From positions 62,001 to 126,000 of the forward strand of contig JAUHYW010000014.1 of the NCBI GenBank assembly GCA_030426085.1: DNA of 64,000 bases, read 5' to 3'. The stretch is from a bacterium (GTDB lineage Bacteria > Myxococcota_A > Bradymonadia > UBA7976 > UBA1532). The notes beneath the pieces were generated by a model that worked only from the letters and a program-made list of their open reading frames with translations, ran no database searches and was not told the DNA's origin. Both the position numbers and the translations under genes were made by a program. Position 1 is the stretch's first letter. Every line of letters begins with the position of its first letter. Of this stretch, positions 55,922 through 64,000 are shown in pieces.

Positions 55922-57307
55922 ATGAGCGCGATGCTCTCGCCCGATCCCATCCGGCGCGCGCGCCGGGCCCGGTGGACCGCGCGGGCTGCGCTGCTCGCGC
56001 TGCTCGCGCTGGCCGCCCTGGCGGGCTGCGGCGGGGCCCGCAAGGCCAGCGTCGAGAGCCCGGCGCCCGATCCCGGCGAGGCGGCCCGACCGAGCGGGCT
56101 CGGCCCGCTGGCCATCTTGATCGAGCCTCCGCCGCCTCCGGTCCTGAGACCGTTCTCGGTCAACCCCACCGTCGCGGTCGCCGCCCGCCCGGGCGTCGCC
56201 TTCGCCCCCCTGTCCGACGCCACGGCCTACGCCGCCGCCCGCCGCCGCATGGCCCACGGGCAGTGGCCCGACGCGCGCCCGGAGGCCTTCGTCGACGCGC
56301 TCGCCGACGACGGCCCCGGCCCGGTCCTGCGCAGCGCCCTGGCCCCCAGCCCGCTGCGGCCGGGCTACCACGGGCTCCGGATCGCGATCGCGCCCCCGGC
56401 CGGGTCGCCACCGCCGCTGGCCGTCGTGGTCGTCGAGGCCCGCCGGGCGCTGACGGGGCCGGCGCGGGTCGCCCTGAGCGCGCTCGCCGCGGCCCCCGAC
56501 GGCCCGCCCCGGGTGGCGCTCCTCGTGGCCGGCGAGCGCCCCGTCTGGGCCTGCCCGCCCACGCCGCGGGCCGACGTCGATCGCTGGCGGGCGGCGGTCG
56601 ACGCGCTCGATCTGGCCGGACCGGCAGACGTGCCCCGGGCCCTCGCCGCGGCCCGGGCGCGCTTGCCCTCGGGGGGCGTGGTCGTCCTGCTCGGCGAGGG
56701 GCCGGCCCGTGATCCGGCGGGGCATCCGGTGGCCCGGGTCGCGCCCGACGCGCCGCCGACGGCCTTGATCGACGCGGCGCGGCGGCGCCTGTGGGCCGAT
56801 GACGTGCGGGTCGAACTGAGCCTCGACGCCCGGCGGGTCGAGCGCTATCGGCTGGTGGGCTTCGACGGCGGTGGGGCCGGGGGGCCGGGCGGCGCGCTGT
56901 GGGCCGGCCGGCCGACCGCGGCGCTGATCGAGGTGCTGCTGGTCGACGGCGGGGGTGAGGCGGGGGAGGCCCTGGGCGTGGCGCGGATCCGGGGGCGGGC
57001 GGCGGACGGCTCGACTCGGGTGGTGACCGCGGCCGTCGATCCTCCGCGGACGCCCGACCCCCGCGCCGCGCGGGCTGGGTTGGCGGCGGCGGTGGCCGAG
57101 AAGCTGCGCGGGGCGTGGTGGCCCCGGGCGATCGGGTGGGCGGCGCTGGCCGAGCGCGCCCGGGTGATCGAGCCCCGAGGGGGCCCGCTCGGGTGGTGGA
57201 TCGAGCGGGCGATGGCGCTCGACCGCCGCCCCGATCGCTTCGTCGAGCACGGCCCGGTCGAGGCCATGGATCCCCACGCGGTGCCCGTCCTGCGGGGTTC
57301 GCCGTGA
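55922..57307 (+). CDS. VWA/YfbK-like lipoprotein lacking a MIDAS motif
   Basis: A 461-residue lipoprotein with AALAGC lipobox. Residues about 80-125 resemble the YfbK-type VWA leader (FSVNPTV, then AYAAARRRMAHGQWPD in place of the usual RRFLNxGxLPP). At the place where a MIDAS DxSxS would follow, the sequence is VVVVEARRALTG, with no such motif. The C-terminal half matches the general pattern of the YfbK-associated DUF3520-like end. Loss of the metal site suggests a scaffold. It overlaps the histidine kinase gene by 4 bases (GTGA), so it is probably part of the same signalling operon. Confidence 0.72.
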   Translation: MSAMLSPDPIRRARRARWTARAALLALLALAALAGCGGARKASVESPAPDPGEAARPSGLGPLAILIEPPPPPVLRPFSVNPTVAVAARPGVAFAPLSDATAYAAARRRMAHGQWPDARPEAFVDALADDGPGPVLRSALAPSPLRPGYHGLRIAIAPPAGSPPPLAVVVVEARRALTGPARVALSALAAAPDGPPRVALLVAGERPVWACPPTPRADVDRWRAAVDALDLAGPADVPRALAAARARLPSGGVVVLLGEGPARDPAGHPVARVAPDAPPTALIDAARRRLWADDVRVELSLDARRVERYRLVGFDGGGAGGPGGALWAGRPTAALIEVLLVDGGGEAGEALGVARIRGRAADGSTRVVTAAVDPPRTPDPRAARAGLAAAVAEKLRGAWWPRAIGWAALAERARVIEPRGGPLGWWIERAMALDRRPDRFVEHGPVEAMDPHAVPVLRGSP

Positions 57308-59121
57308 GCCGCCGCATCGCCGCCGCGCTCGTGCTCCTGGCCGCGGTCGGCTGGGGCTTGTGGACGCTGCACGGGGTCTTCGCGGAAGAGCGTCGGGCGG
57401 CCAACGCCGCGGTGGACGCTCGCCGCCGGGTCCTCGATCGCCACGCGGCTGACGGCTTCGAACGCCGCCTCGCCCGGCGGCTGGCGCAGGCTCGGATCCG
57501 GATCGAGGCGGCCCTGCGCGACCCGCTGGCCCCGATGGACGGGCTCCACGCGCGGCAGAACGGGCGGTCGCTGGTGCCCCCGGCGGTTCGGCATCCGCCG
57601 CGGACGCGCCCTGCGCCCGGCGGCGGGCCGGTGGGGCTGGCCCTGCTCGAGCGGCTGTCCGATCCGGCGCAGCGCCCGACGGCGGCGGATCCGTGGGGTG
57701 CCCGGCTGCGGCTGCGGGCGACCTTGATCGACGCCGTCGCGACGGGCGAGGCGCCGGCCATCGAGACGGCGATGCGGGCCTTCCTCGGCCACCGCCTGCG
57801 GTACGTGCTGGCGCCGAGCCGCGAGATCCCCAGCACGCTGGCGGTCATCCGGTGGTTCGCCGACGCGGCCGACGCCGACCCCCGGCTGCTGCGGGCGGTG
57901 CTGCACGACGGCTTCGACGGTCCCGACGGCGGCGTCGAGGGACTGCAACGGGCGCTCCTGCGCCACCGGGGGGTGTTCTCGAAGGCCGACTTCGTCGGGC
58001 TCGCCGAGGCCATCCGGGCCCTGTCCGCCCGGGGCGAGGTGCCCCGCGACGCCTTCGTCCGCGCCCTCGACCCGGCGCCGCCCCCGCCGATCCCCCCCGA
58101 TCCGGTCGCGCCGACGCTGGTGGCCGACGGGGCGTGGTACGCCGCCCCCGACCCCGAGCGGCCGGGCCGCGTCGACGCCACGCGCATCGACGCCGAGGCC
58201 GAGCGGGCCGCCCTGGAGGACGAGATGCGGCGGGGCGCTCTGCTCGAAGCCGACGAGGCGCTGCTGTTCGACCCCCGGGCGCCGGTCCCGATCGCGGTGG
58301 CCTCGCCCGATTGGATCGAGCGCCCGGCCCGGGCCCGGGCCACCTGGCGGCTGAAGGTGGGGCTGCTGTGGTCCTGCGCGCTGCTGGCGGTGGCGGTGGT
58401 GGCGCTGGTGCTGCTCGACGTGCGCCGGCGGCGGCGGTTCGTCGAGCTCAAGAACGACTTCATCGCCGCCGTCAGCCACGAGCTGCGCACCCCGCTGGCC
58501 GCGATCCGGCTGATGGCCGAGACCCTCGAGCGGCGGCTGGTCGACGTGCCCCGAGCCCGGGACTACCCGGCTCGCATCGTGCGCGAGGTCGATGGACTGG
58601 GCTTCCTGGTCGAGAACCTGCTGTCGTTCAACCGCATCGACAAGGGCCGCTGGGTCGCCCGGCGGCGGCCGGTGGCGCTGGCCGAGGTCGTGCACCGCAT
58701 CCGGGACGGTGTCGAAGCGGCGTTCGAGCGCCCGATCACCTGGGAGCTGGCCGGCCTCGACCGCCGGGTGCAGGCCGATCCGGCGCTGCTGGAGCTGATG
58801 CTGGCCAACCTCGTGCGCAACGCGGTGCAGCACTCGACCGGCGCCCTGCGGCTGGCGATCACCGCGGCGGGTGGCGGGCCGGTCACGCTGCGCATCGCCG
58901 ACGACGGCCCGGGCATCCCCGAGGAGGCCCGGCGGCACGTCTTCGAGGCGTTCTACCGGGGCCCGGCCCGCACCAGCCGGGGCAGCGGGCTGGGGCTGGC
59001 GCTGTGCCGGCGCATCGCCCGGCTGCACGGGGGGCGCATCGCGCTGGCGGCGACCGGACCCGAGGGCACGACCTTCGAGGTGGAGCTGCCGGCGGCGGAC
59101 GACGAGAGGAGCGAGGCGTGA
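57304..59121 (+). CDS. Membrane sensor histidine kinase
   Basis: A 605-residue HK with a signal-like N-terminus (about residues 5-25), a long periplasmic sensor, a second membrane segment (about 350-376, LKVGLLWSCALLAVAVVAL), then the transmitter. The H-box is SHELRTP (His392), with N-box LANLVRNAVQH, G1 ADDGPGIP and G2 GSGLGLAL. The GTG at 57304 overlaps the lipoprotein stop by 4 bases. The periplasmic sensor has no recognised name. It phosphorylates the response regulator encoded next, in a GTGA-coupled operon. Confidence 0.92.
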   Translation: MSRRIAAALVLLAAVGWGLWTLHGVFAEERRAANAAVDARRRVLDRHAADGFERRLARRLAQARIRIEAALRDPLAPMDGLHARQNGRSLVPPAVRHPPRTRPAPGGGPVGLALLERLSDPAQRPTAADPWGARLRLRATLIDAVATGEAPAIETAMRAFLGHRLRYVLAPSREIPSTLAVIRWFADAADADPRLLRAVLHDGFDGPDGGVEGLQRALLRHRGVFSKADFVGLAEAIRALSARGEVPRDAFVRALDPAPPPPIPPDPVAPTLVADGAWYAAPDPERPGRVDATRIDAEAERAALEDEMRRGALLEADEALLFDPRAPVPIAVASPDWIERPARARATWRLKVGLLWSCALLAVAVVALVLLDVRRRRRFVELKNDFIAAVSHELRTPLAAIRLMAETLERRLVDVPRARDYPARIVREVDGLGFLVENLLSFNRIDKGRWVARRRPVALAEVVHRIRDGVEAAFERPITWELAGLDRRVQADPALLELMLANLVRNAVQHSTGALRLAITAAGGGPVTLRIADDGPGIPEEARRHVFEAFYRGPARTSRGSGLGLALCRRIARLHGGRIALAATGPEGTTFEVELPAADDERSEA

Positions 59122-59831
59122 GCGATGGCGGCCGCCTGCTGGTGGTGGAAGACGACGACAACCTGCGCATGGCGCTGCGGGACAACCTCGAGGACGAGGG
59201 GCACGCGGTGGTCGAGGCGCCGACCCTGGCCGCGGCCGAGGCGGCGGTCGCCGGGCGGCCGTTCGACCTGATCGTGCTCGACGTGATGCTGCCCGACGGC
59301 GACGGCTACACCTGGTGCCGCCGCCTGCGGGCCGGCGCGCTGGGCGGCGCCCGGGCGGTGCCGGTGCTGATGCTGACCGCCCGCAGCCTCGAAGACGATC
59401 TGGTGACCGGCCTCGACGCCGGGGCCGACGACTACCTGACCAAGCCCTATCGCCTGCGCGAGCTGCTGGCCCGGGTCCGGGCGCTGCTGCGCCGCCCGTC
59501 GGCGCCCGCCGAGCCGAGCGATCGGGGGCCGGACCGGGTGCCCTTCGGCCGCTTCACCCTCGACCGCCTCGCCCGCACGGTGACCGGCCCCGAGGGCCCG
59601 GTCGGGCTCACCCGCACCGAGTTCGACCTGCTGGCGTGGCTCTCCATCCACCCCGGGCGGGCCTTCGATCGGGACAGCCTGCTCGACGCGGTGTGGGGCG
59701 AGGTGGTCGTCGACCCCCGGACCGTCGACAACTTCGTCTCGAACCTCAAGAAGAAGCTCGGCTGGCGCCGGGGCCTCGACTGGCGCATCGCCACGGTGCG
59801 CGGGGTGGGCTATCGCATGGAGATCGACTGA
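59118..59831 (+). CDS. OmpR-family response regulator
   Basis: A 237-residue response regulator: receiver domain with phospho-acceptor Asp55 (in LIVLDVMLPDGDGY) and Lys in YLTKPY, and a C-terminal winged-helix DNA-binding domain (LTRTEFDLLAWL, DNFVSNLKKKLG). The GTG at 59118 overlaps the kinase stop by 4 bases. It is the cognate regulator of the adjacent kinase and probably controls this operon and others; target sites were not identified. Confidence 0.95.
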   Translation: MSDGGRLLVVEDDDNLRMALRDNLEDEGHAVVEAPTLAAAEAAVAGRPFDLIVLDVMLPDGDGYTWCRRLRAGALGGARAVPVLMLTARSLEDDLVTGLDAGADDYLTKPYRLRELLARVRALLRRPSAPAEPSDRGPDRVPFGRFTLDRLARTVTGPEGPVGLTRTEFDLLAWLSIHPGRAFDRDSLLDAVWGEVVVDPRTVDNFVSNLKKKLGWRRGLDWRIATVRGVGYRMEID

Positions 59832-59833
59832 CC

Positions 59834-60565
59834 GTGGCGGTGCTCGCGCTGCATGGCTTCACCGGGGCGGGGGATGACTTCCGCCCGGTGGCCGACCCCG
59901 ACTGGCTCACGCCGGATGTCATCGGGCACGGCGCCGTCGCCCCGCGGGCGCTCGCGCCGTATGCCATCGACGCCGAGGCGGCCCGGATCGGGGCGATGGC
60001 ACCGCCGGATGCCTTGCTCATCGGCTACTCGATGGGCGGGCGGCTGGCGCTGACGCTGGCCGCGCGGGCGCCGGGTGTCATCCGGGGGCTGGTGCTCATC
60101 GGCGCGACGCCGGGCATCGAGGACGCCGCCGCCCGCGCAGCCCGGCGGGCGGACGACGGGGCGCGGGCCGATCGGATCGAAGCCATCGGGGTGCCGGCTT
60201 TCCTCGACGCGTGGCAGCGGGTCCCGATCATCGCCAGTCAGCGACGCATCCCGGCCGACGTGCGGGCGGCGATGCGGGCCCGGCGGCTGCGACACCGGCC
60301 GTGGGGGCTGGCCAACAGCCTGCGGGGCATGGGCGCCGGCGCGATGCCATCGCTGTGGCATCGGCTGTCGGCCATCCCGTGCCCGGCGCTGCTGGTCACC
60401 GGGGCCGAGGATGAGAAGTTCGATGGCATCGCCGACGCCATGGCCCGGGCGATGCCACGCGCCGAGCGGGCGGTCATCGGCGGGGCGGGGCACTGCGCTC
60501 ACCTCGAGCGGCCGGATGCCTTCCGGCGGGCCCTGGCGGATTGGCGAGGCCGGACGGGGCTGTGA
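59834..60565 (+). CDS. MenH-like alpha/beta hydrolase
   Basis: A 243-residue alpha/beta-hydrolase. LHGFTGAGDDF starts the fold, the nucleophile elbow is GYSMGGRLAL, and the catalytic His lies in GHCAHLERP. This pattern is typical of MenH (SHCHC synthase of menaquinone biosynthesis) and close relatives. The GTG at 59834 lies 2 bases after the response-regulator stop. Being in a two-component operon, it may not make menaquinone here; the substrate is uncertain. Confidence 0.8.
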   Translation: MAVLALHGFTGAGDDFRPVADPDWLTPDVIGHGAVAPRALAPYAIDAEAARIGAMAPPDALLIGYSMGGRLALTLAARAPGVIRGLVLIGATPGIEDAAARAARRADDGARADRIEAIGVPAFLDAWQRVPIIASQRRIPADVRAAMRARRLRHRPWGLANSLRGMGAGAMPSLWHRLSAIPCPALLVTGAEDEKFDGIADAMARAMPRAERAVIGGAGHCAHLERPDAFRRALADWRGRTGL

Positions 60566-60583
60566 GCCCGGCCCCATGACCCT

Positions 60584-63127
60584 TCAGCGGCGGCGGCGCC
60601 AGCCGGCGAGCACCCCGAGCAGGATCAGGCCGCCGAGCGGGCTGTTCTCGGGGCCGTCGCCCGCGTCGCACACACAGCCGATGGCGGTGCCCCGGCTGCC
60701 GCTGCTGCCGTCCTCGTCCTCGCCGCCCGCGCCGCCGCTGCCGCCTGCGCCGCCGTCCCGGACGACCACCCCCGCGTCGGGGTCGACCACGACGACGCAC
60801 GGCGCGGGGTCGGTGTCGTCGCAGTCGTCTTCGGCGCACAGGCCGTCGTCGTCCTCGTCCACGCAGGGGCACCCGTTGGCCCCCGGCCCGCCGACCGCGG
60901 GGTCGGCGTCGTCGCAGTCGACCTCGACGCAGATGCCGTCGTCGTCCGCGTCCTCGCAGCCCTCGCAGCCCTCGTCGGCCGCCCCGTCGCAGTCCTCGTC
61001 CACGTCGTTGCCGCAGCGCTCGGCGGCCCCGGGGAAGCGGTCCGGGTCGTCGTCGGCGCAGTCCCGCTCGACGCAGACCGCGTCGCCGTCGGCGTCGATG
61101 CAGCTCGGGCAGCCCTCGTCGATGTCGCCGTCGCAGTCCTGGTCGGCCCCGTCACCGCAGATCTCGTCGATGCCCGGCCGGCGGCCCGGATCGCCGTCGT
61201 CGCAGTCGTCCTCGGCGCAGGCCCCGTCCCCGTCGCCGTCCTCGCAGCCGCAGCCCTCGTCGGCCCGGTCGTCGCAGTCCTGGTCGATCTCGTCCCCGCA
61301 GATCTCCCGGGCCCCGGGGCCGACCGCCGGATCGCGGTCGTCGCAGTCGTCCTCGGCGCAGGCGCCGTCGTCGTCGATGTCTTCGCACGGCTGCTCGCAG
61401 CCCTCGTCGGCCCGGTCGTCGCAGTCCTGATCGACGAAGTCGCCGCAGATCTCGTCGGCGCCGGGGTTCGACGCCGGGTCGCCGTCGTCGCAGTCTTCGG
61501 CGGCGCAGGCCCCGTCCCCATCGGCGTCCCGGCAGCCGAGGCACACCCCGAACGTCTCGCCGGCCTGCGCGAACAGCTCGCAGTTGCCGTCGGGGCAGTC
61601 GGCGCCGTCCTGGCAGGTCGGCTGGCAGATCTCCTCGCCGTCGTCCCCCGCGCAGAAGCTGCCGTCCGCGCACGAGAGCACGCTGGGGTCACACGGGCGC
61701 CCGAGCCCCACGCCCTCGCTCTCTTCGCAGTAGGTGCCGCCCCACGGGTGGGGCAGGCAGGCGGTGTCGGCGGGGCAGTTGCCTCCGGTCAGCCGGCAGC
61801 CGTCGGACGGCACGCACGCCAGCCAGGCGCCGCCGCAGTTGTTCCGCATGCACTCGTTGTAGTCGGGATCGTCCACATCGCAGGCCTGGGCGCACTCGGC
61901 GAGGTCGTTGTAGGCCACCTGCCCCCCGCCGCTGGTGCGGTTGTAGCAGTCGAAGCCGCAGTCCTGGTCGGGGCAGCCCTGGAGGCAGTCGAGCAGGCCC
62001 TCGCAGTCGAGCAGATCTTCGGGCGGCTCGACGACCCGCTCCTCTTCGCAGGCGGTCACCTCGTCGGCGCACGCGCGCTCGAGGCAGGCGTTGTAGTCGG
62101 CCGCCCGCTGGCAGTTCTGATCGCCGCACCCGATGACCGCGGTGTACAGCCGGCTGCCGTTGACCGTGCCTTCGAGCAGGCAGTCGGTGAAGCAGTTGCT
62201 GTCCCGGCACTGGCTCACGCAGCCGGCGACCGAGAGGCAGGTGTTGCCGCACAGGCCGTTGTCGCACACCCCGTCGGCCGCGCAGGCCGCGTCGCAGAAG
62301 CAGAGGCCGTCGTCCGCGCGGCAGTTCTGGTCGTCGCCCATCGTATCGCGGATCCAGCTCAGGTAGCCGTCCACCCGCGACTGGAGCGAGAGGTCGAGGC
62401 AGATCGGCTCGCCGCCCACGCTGCTGTTGACCCCGATGACCCGCCACTCGCCCCCGATCTGCGCCAGCCCCGGGCCGCCGGAGTCGCCGAAGCAGACCCC
62501 GCTGCCCGCGTGGTCGCTCTGGTACATCAGGTCGAAGACCGACTCCAACTCGAGGGTGGTCGAGCGCTTGATCCCCCCCCCGCTCTGGCGGTTGCCGTCG
62601 CTCACCCCGTAGCCGACGTAGGTGATGCGATCGCCGATGAGCGGCGCGAGGGCGCCGTCGTAGGGTGCGATGGGCTCGACCCCCTCGACCGGATCGCGCA
62701 GCTCGATCAGGGCGATGTCGTAGAAGCCCACGAAGTCGGCCCCGGTGTAGTCCGGGTGCAGGTGGATGCTGCGCGCCTGGTGGAAGCTGCCCGCCGGCCG
62801 GTCGCCGCGGCCGGTCGGGTTGGCGTCCGCGCCGCGGTAGAAGTAGATGATGTCCGGCTGCACCGGCACCCCCTGCTCGCGCAGGCCCTCGGTGCAGTGG
62901 GCCGCGGTCAGCACCCACGTCGGGCTGATGAGGGTCGCGCTGCAGAATGAGCCGAAGTATTGCCGCTGGAGCTCGAAGGTCAGCGCGCCGACGGCGGGGA
63001 AGCCGGCCTCCCGCTCGCCGCCGACGATGGGGGTCGTCGAGCTGTGCACGGGCGGAGGCGGCTCCGGCTCGCTGCACCCGGCGAGGTGCAGCGCGAAGAG
63101 CGCGAGGGCGGTGGACAGGCGGCGCAT
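60584..63127 (-). CDS. Trypsin-like serine protease with MopE-type repeats and MYXO-CTERM tail
   Basis: An 847-residue secreted lipoprotein. Lipobox HLAGC (Cys18) precedes a chymotrypsin-fold protease with the full triad: His77 (TAAHC), Asp137 (FYDIALIEL), Ser216 (GDSGGP). Cysteine-rich modules follow (residues about 270-560), then six Asp/Cys-rich repeats of the MopE type (four full, two partial; for example DGDGACAEDDCDDGDP), which may bind calcium or copper. The C-terminus is CVCDAG, a hydrophobic segment LGGLILLGVLAG, and a final run of arginines, a MYXO-CTERM-type sorting signal of Myxococcota. A lipobox and a MYXO-CTERM tail on one protein are unusual. It is convergent with the hydrolase gene. 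Confidence 0.9.
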   Translation of the reverse strand: MRRLSTALALFALHLAGCSEPEPPPPVHSSTTPIVGGEREAGFPAVGALTFELQRQYFGSFCSATLISPTWVLTAAHCTEGLREQGVPVQPDIIYFYRGADANPTGRGDRPAGSFHQARSIHLHPDYTGADFVGFYDIALIELRDPVEGVEPIAPYDGALAPLIGDRITYVGYGVSDGNRQSGGGIKRSTTLELESVFDLMYQSDHAGSGVCFGDSGGPGLAQIGGEWRVIGVNSSVGGEPICLDLSLQSRVDGYLSWIRDTMGDDQNCRADDGLCFCDAACAADGVCDNGLCGNTCLSVAGCVSQCRDSNCFTDCLLEGTVNGSRLYTAVIGCGDQNCQRAADYNACLERACADEVTACEEERVVEPPEDLLDCEGLLDCLQGCPDQDCGFDCYNRTSGGGQVAYNDLAECAQACDVDDPDYNECMRNNCGGAWLACVPSDGCRLTGGNCPADTACLPHPWGGTYCEESEGVGLGRPCDPSVLSCADGSFCAGDDGEEICQPTCQDGADCPDGNCELFAQAGETFGVCLGCRDADGDGACAAEDCDDGDPASNPGADEICGDFVDQDCDDRADEGCEQPCEDIDDDGACAEDDCDDRDPAVGPGAREICGDEIDQDCDDRADEGCGCEDGDGDGACAEDDCDDGDPGRRPGIDEICGDGADQDCDGDIDEGCPSCIDADGDAVCVERDCADDDPDRFPGAAERCGNDVDEDCDGAADEGCEGCEDADDDGICVEVDCDDADPAVGGPGANGCPCVDEDDDGLCAEDDCDDTDPAPCVVVVDPDAGVVVRDGGAGGSGGAGGEDEDGSSGSRGTAIGCVCDAGDGPENSPLGGLILLGVLAGWRRRR

Positions 63128-63213
63128 GAGCAGACTCCCGGGGTCGATGAGCGCCGGGTGTGTAGCACAGCGAGGCCGGTCGGGTCAGGGGGGTCGAGGC
63201 CGGCGGGGCGGGG

Positions 63214-63909
63214 TCAGGTCGGCTTGGGCACCGTGAGCATGTAGCCCCGCCCGCGCACCGAGCGCAGGAAGCGCCCGGCCTCGTCGCCCAGCTTGCTGCG
63301 CAGGCGCGAGACCCGCAGGTCCATCGAGCGATCGTGCCCGTCGTAGGGGATGCCCCGCAGCGTGGGGTACAGGAAGTCGCGATCGAGCGTCTCCCCGGCG
63401 TGCTTGGCGAAGAGCAGCAGCAGGTCGAACTCGGCCGACGACAGGTCGATGGGCTCGCCGTCGATGGTCACCTCGCGCAGATCCTCGTCGAGGCGGATGG
63501 GGCCCGCCTCGAGGATCTCGGTGGTGCCCGGAGCCAGCCGGCGGGTGCGGCGCAGCAGGCTGGTGATGCGGGCGACGAGCAGCCGCTCGACCACCGGCTT
63601 CGAGATGTAGTCGTCGGCCCCCGATCCCAGGCCGGCGATCTGATCCTCGTCGTCGTCCAGCCCGGTGAGCATGATCACCGGCACGTCGGAGAACGTGCGC
63701 AGGGCCTTGCACGCCTCGATGCCGGTCATCACCGGCAGCATCAGGTCGAGCAGCACGAGGTCGGGGCTGAGCGAGCGGACCGCGTCGACCACCTGATCGC
63801 CTCGCTCGACGTGCTCGAGCCGGAAGTCGTGCTTCTCGAGAGCCCGCCGGGTCAGGCGGGCGTCGTAGGCGTCGTCCTCGACGAGGAGGATGATGGGCGC
63901 GTCATCCAT
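63214..63909 (-). CDS. OmpR-family response regulator
   Basis: A 231-residue response regulator with receiver phospho-acceptor Asp55 (LVLLDLMLPVMTGIE), signalling Lys in YISKPV, and a C-terminal winged-helix domain (LSSAEFDLLLLFAKH, SMDLRVSRLRSKLG). No histidine kinase is adjacent within the window, so it is an orphan here. It starts 91 bases from the right edge. The last bases of the window (63910-64000) hold no other recognised gene. Confidence 0.93.
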   Translation of the reverse strand: MDDAPIILLVEDDAYDARLTRRALEKHDFRLEHVERGDQVVDAVRSLSPDLVLLDLMLPVMTGIEACKALRTFSDVPVIMLTGLDDDEDQIAGLGSGADDYISKPVVERLLVARITSLLRRTRRLAPGTTEILEAGPIRLDEDLREVTIDGEPIDLSSAEFDLLLLFAKHAGETLDRDFLYPTLRGIPYDGHDRSMDLRVSRLRSKLGDEAGRFLRSVRGRGYMLTVPKPT

Positions 63910-64000
63910 CGAAGGATCCCTTTCGGCCGCCTCGATGGGCGGGTTTGTATCGAACCGAGGTAACCATCATCGCCCGCTCCGGGCAAGGGGCGTGTGCACC

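Overview
The window is very GC-rich (about 70% in most places) and gene-dense, with short intergenic gaps. It looks like a chromosome segment of a Myxococcota-type (deltaproteobacterial lineage) bacterium. The signs are at least twelve predicted lipoproteins, Glu-Gly microsatellite linkers behind lipoprotein signals, MopE-like Asp/Cys-rich repeats on a trypsin-like protease that ends in a MYXO-CTERM-type tail, a eukaryotic-like Ser/Thr kinase, a SET-domain protein and a sigma-54 activator. No rRNA, tRNA, CRISPR array, integrase or insertion sequence was recognised. Species cannot be named from the sequence.

Layout. (1) 1-1676: the start of a VWA-domain lipoprotein that runs off the left edge. 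(2) 1837-20507, all on the minus strand: a complete type 6 BREX phage-defence operon in the order brxE-brxA-brxB-brxC-pglX-pglZ-brxD-[ATPase-nuclease pair]-brxHI. Most genes overlap by 1-4 bases or are separated by fewer than 30. The ATPase/nuclease pair (4604-6150) is not part of the canonical set, has lower GC, and is the best candidate for an undescribed defence module. A sigma-70-like promoter lies at 20583-20611, and just beyond it is an approximately 1-kb array of degenerate 42-bp tandem repeats. (3) 21721-23350: an RNA 2'-phosphotransferase (KptA) divergent from a LysR regulator. (4) 23388-33790: envelope genes, including two tandem paralogous cysteine-rich lipoproteins of 1347 and 734 residues with about 17 and 8 cysteine modules. 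(5) 33750-46329: HrpB helicase, an all-helical protein, a sigma-54 activator, a large lipoprotein, a DUF3565-DUF1971 fusion, TPR, SET-domain, degenerate shikimate-kinase-like, Ser/Thr kinase and cupin genes. (6) 46460-49130: an overlapping three-gene operon matching LvaA-LvaB-LvaC of levulinate/4-hydroxyacyl-CoA catabolism, followed by a convergent GST. (7) 49944-55851: lipoproteins and a very long PilZ-domain protein. (8) 55922-60565: a VWA-like lipoprotein without its metal site, a histidine kinase, a response regulator and a MenH-like hydrolase, tightly coupled. (9) 60584-63909: the MYXO-CTERM trypsin-like protease and an orphan response regulator.

How the genes work together. BREX modifies host DNA through PglX and blocks phage replication with the BrxC/BrxD ATPases, PglZ, the small BrxA/B/E proteins and the BrxHI helicase. 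The embedded ATPase-nuclease pair would be co-expressed with it and could act as a second layer. The VWA-like/HK/RR/hydrolase cluster looks like one signalling unit. The many lipoproteins suggest an envelope rich in surface or periplasmic proteins. All functions are inferred from motifs read by eye; no database search was run.
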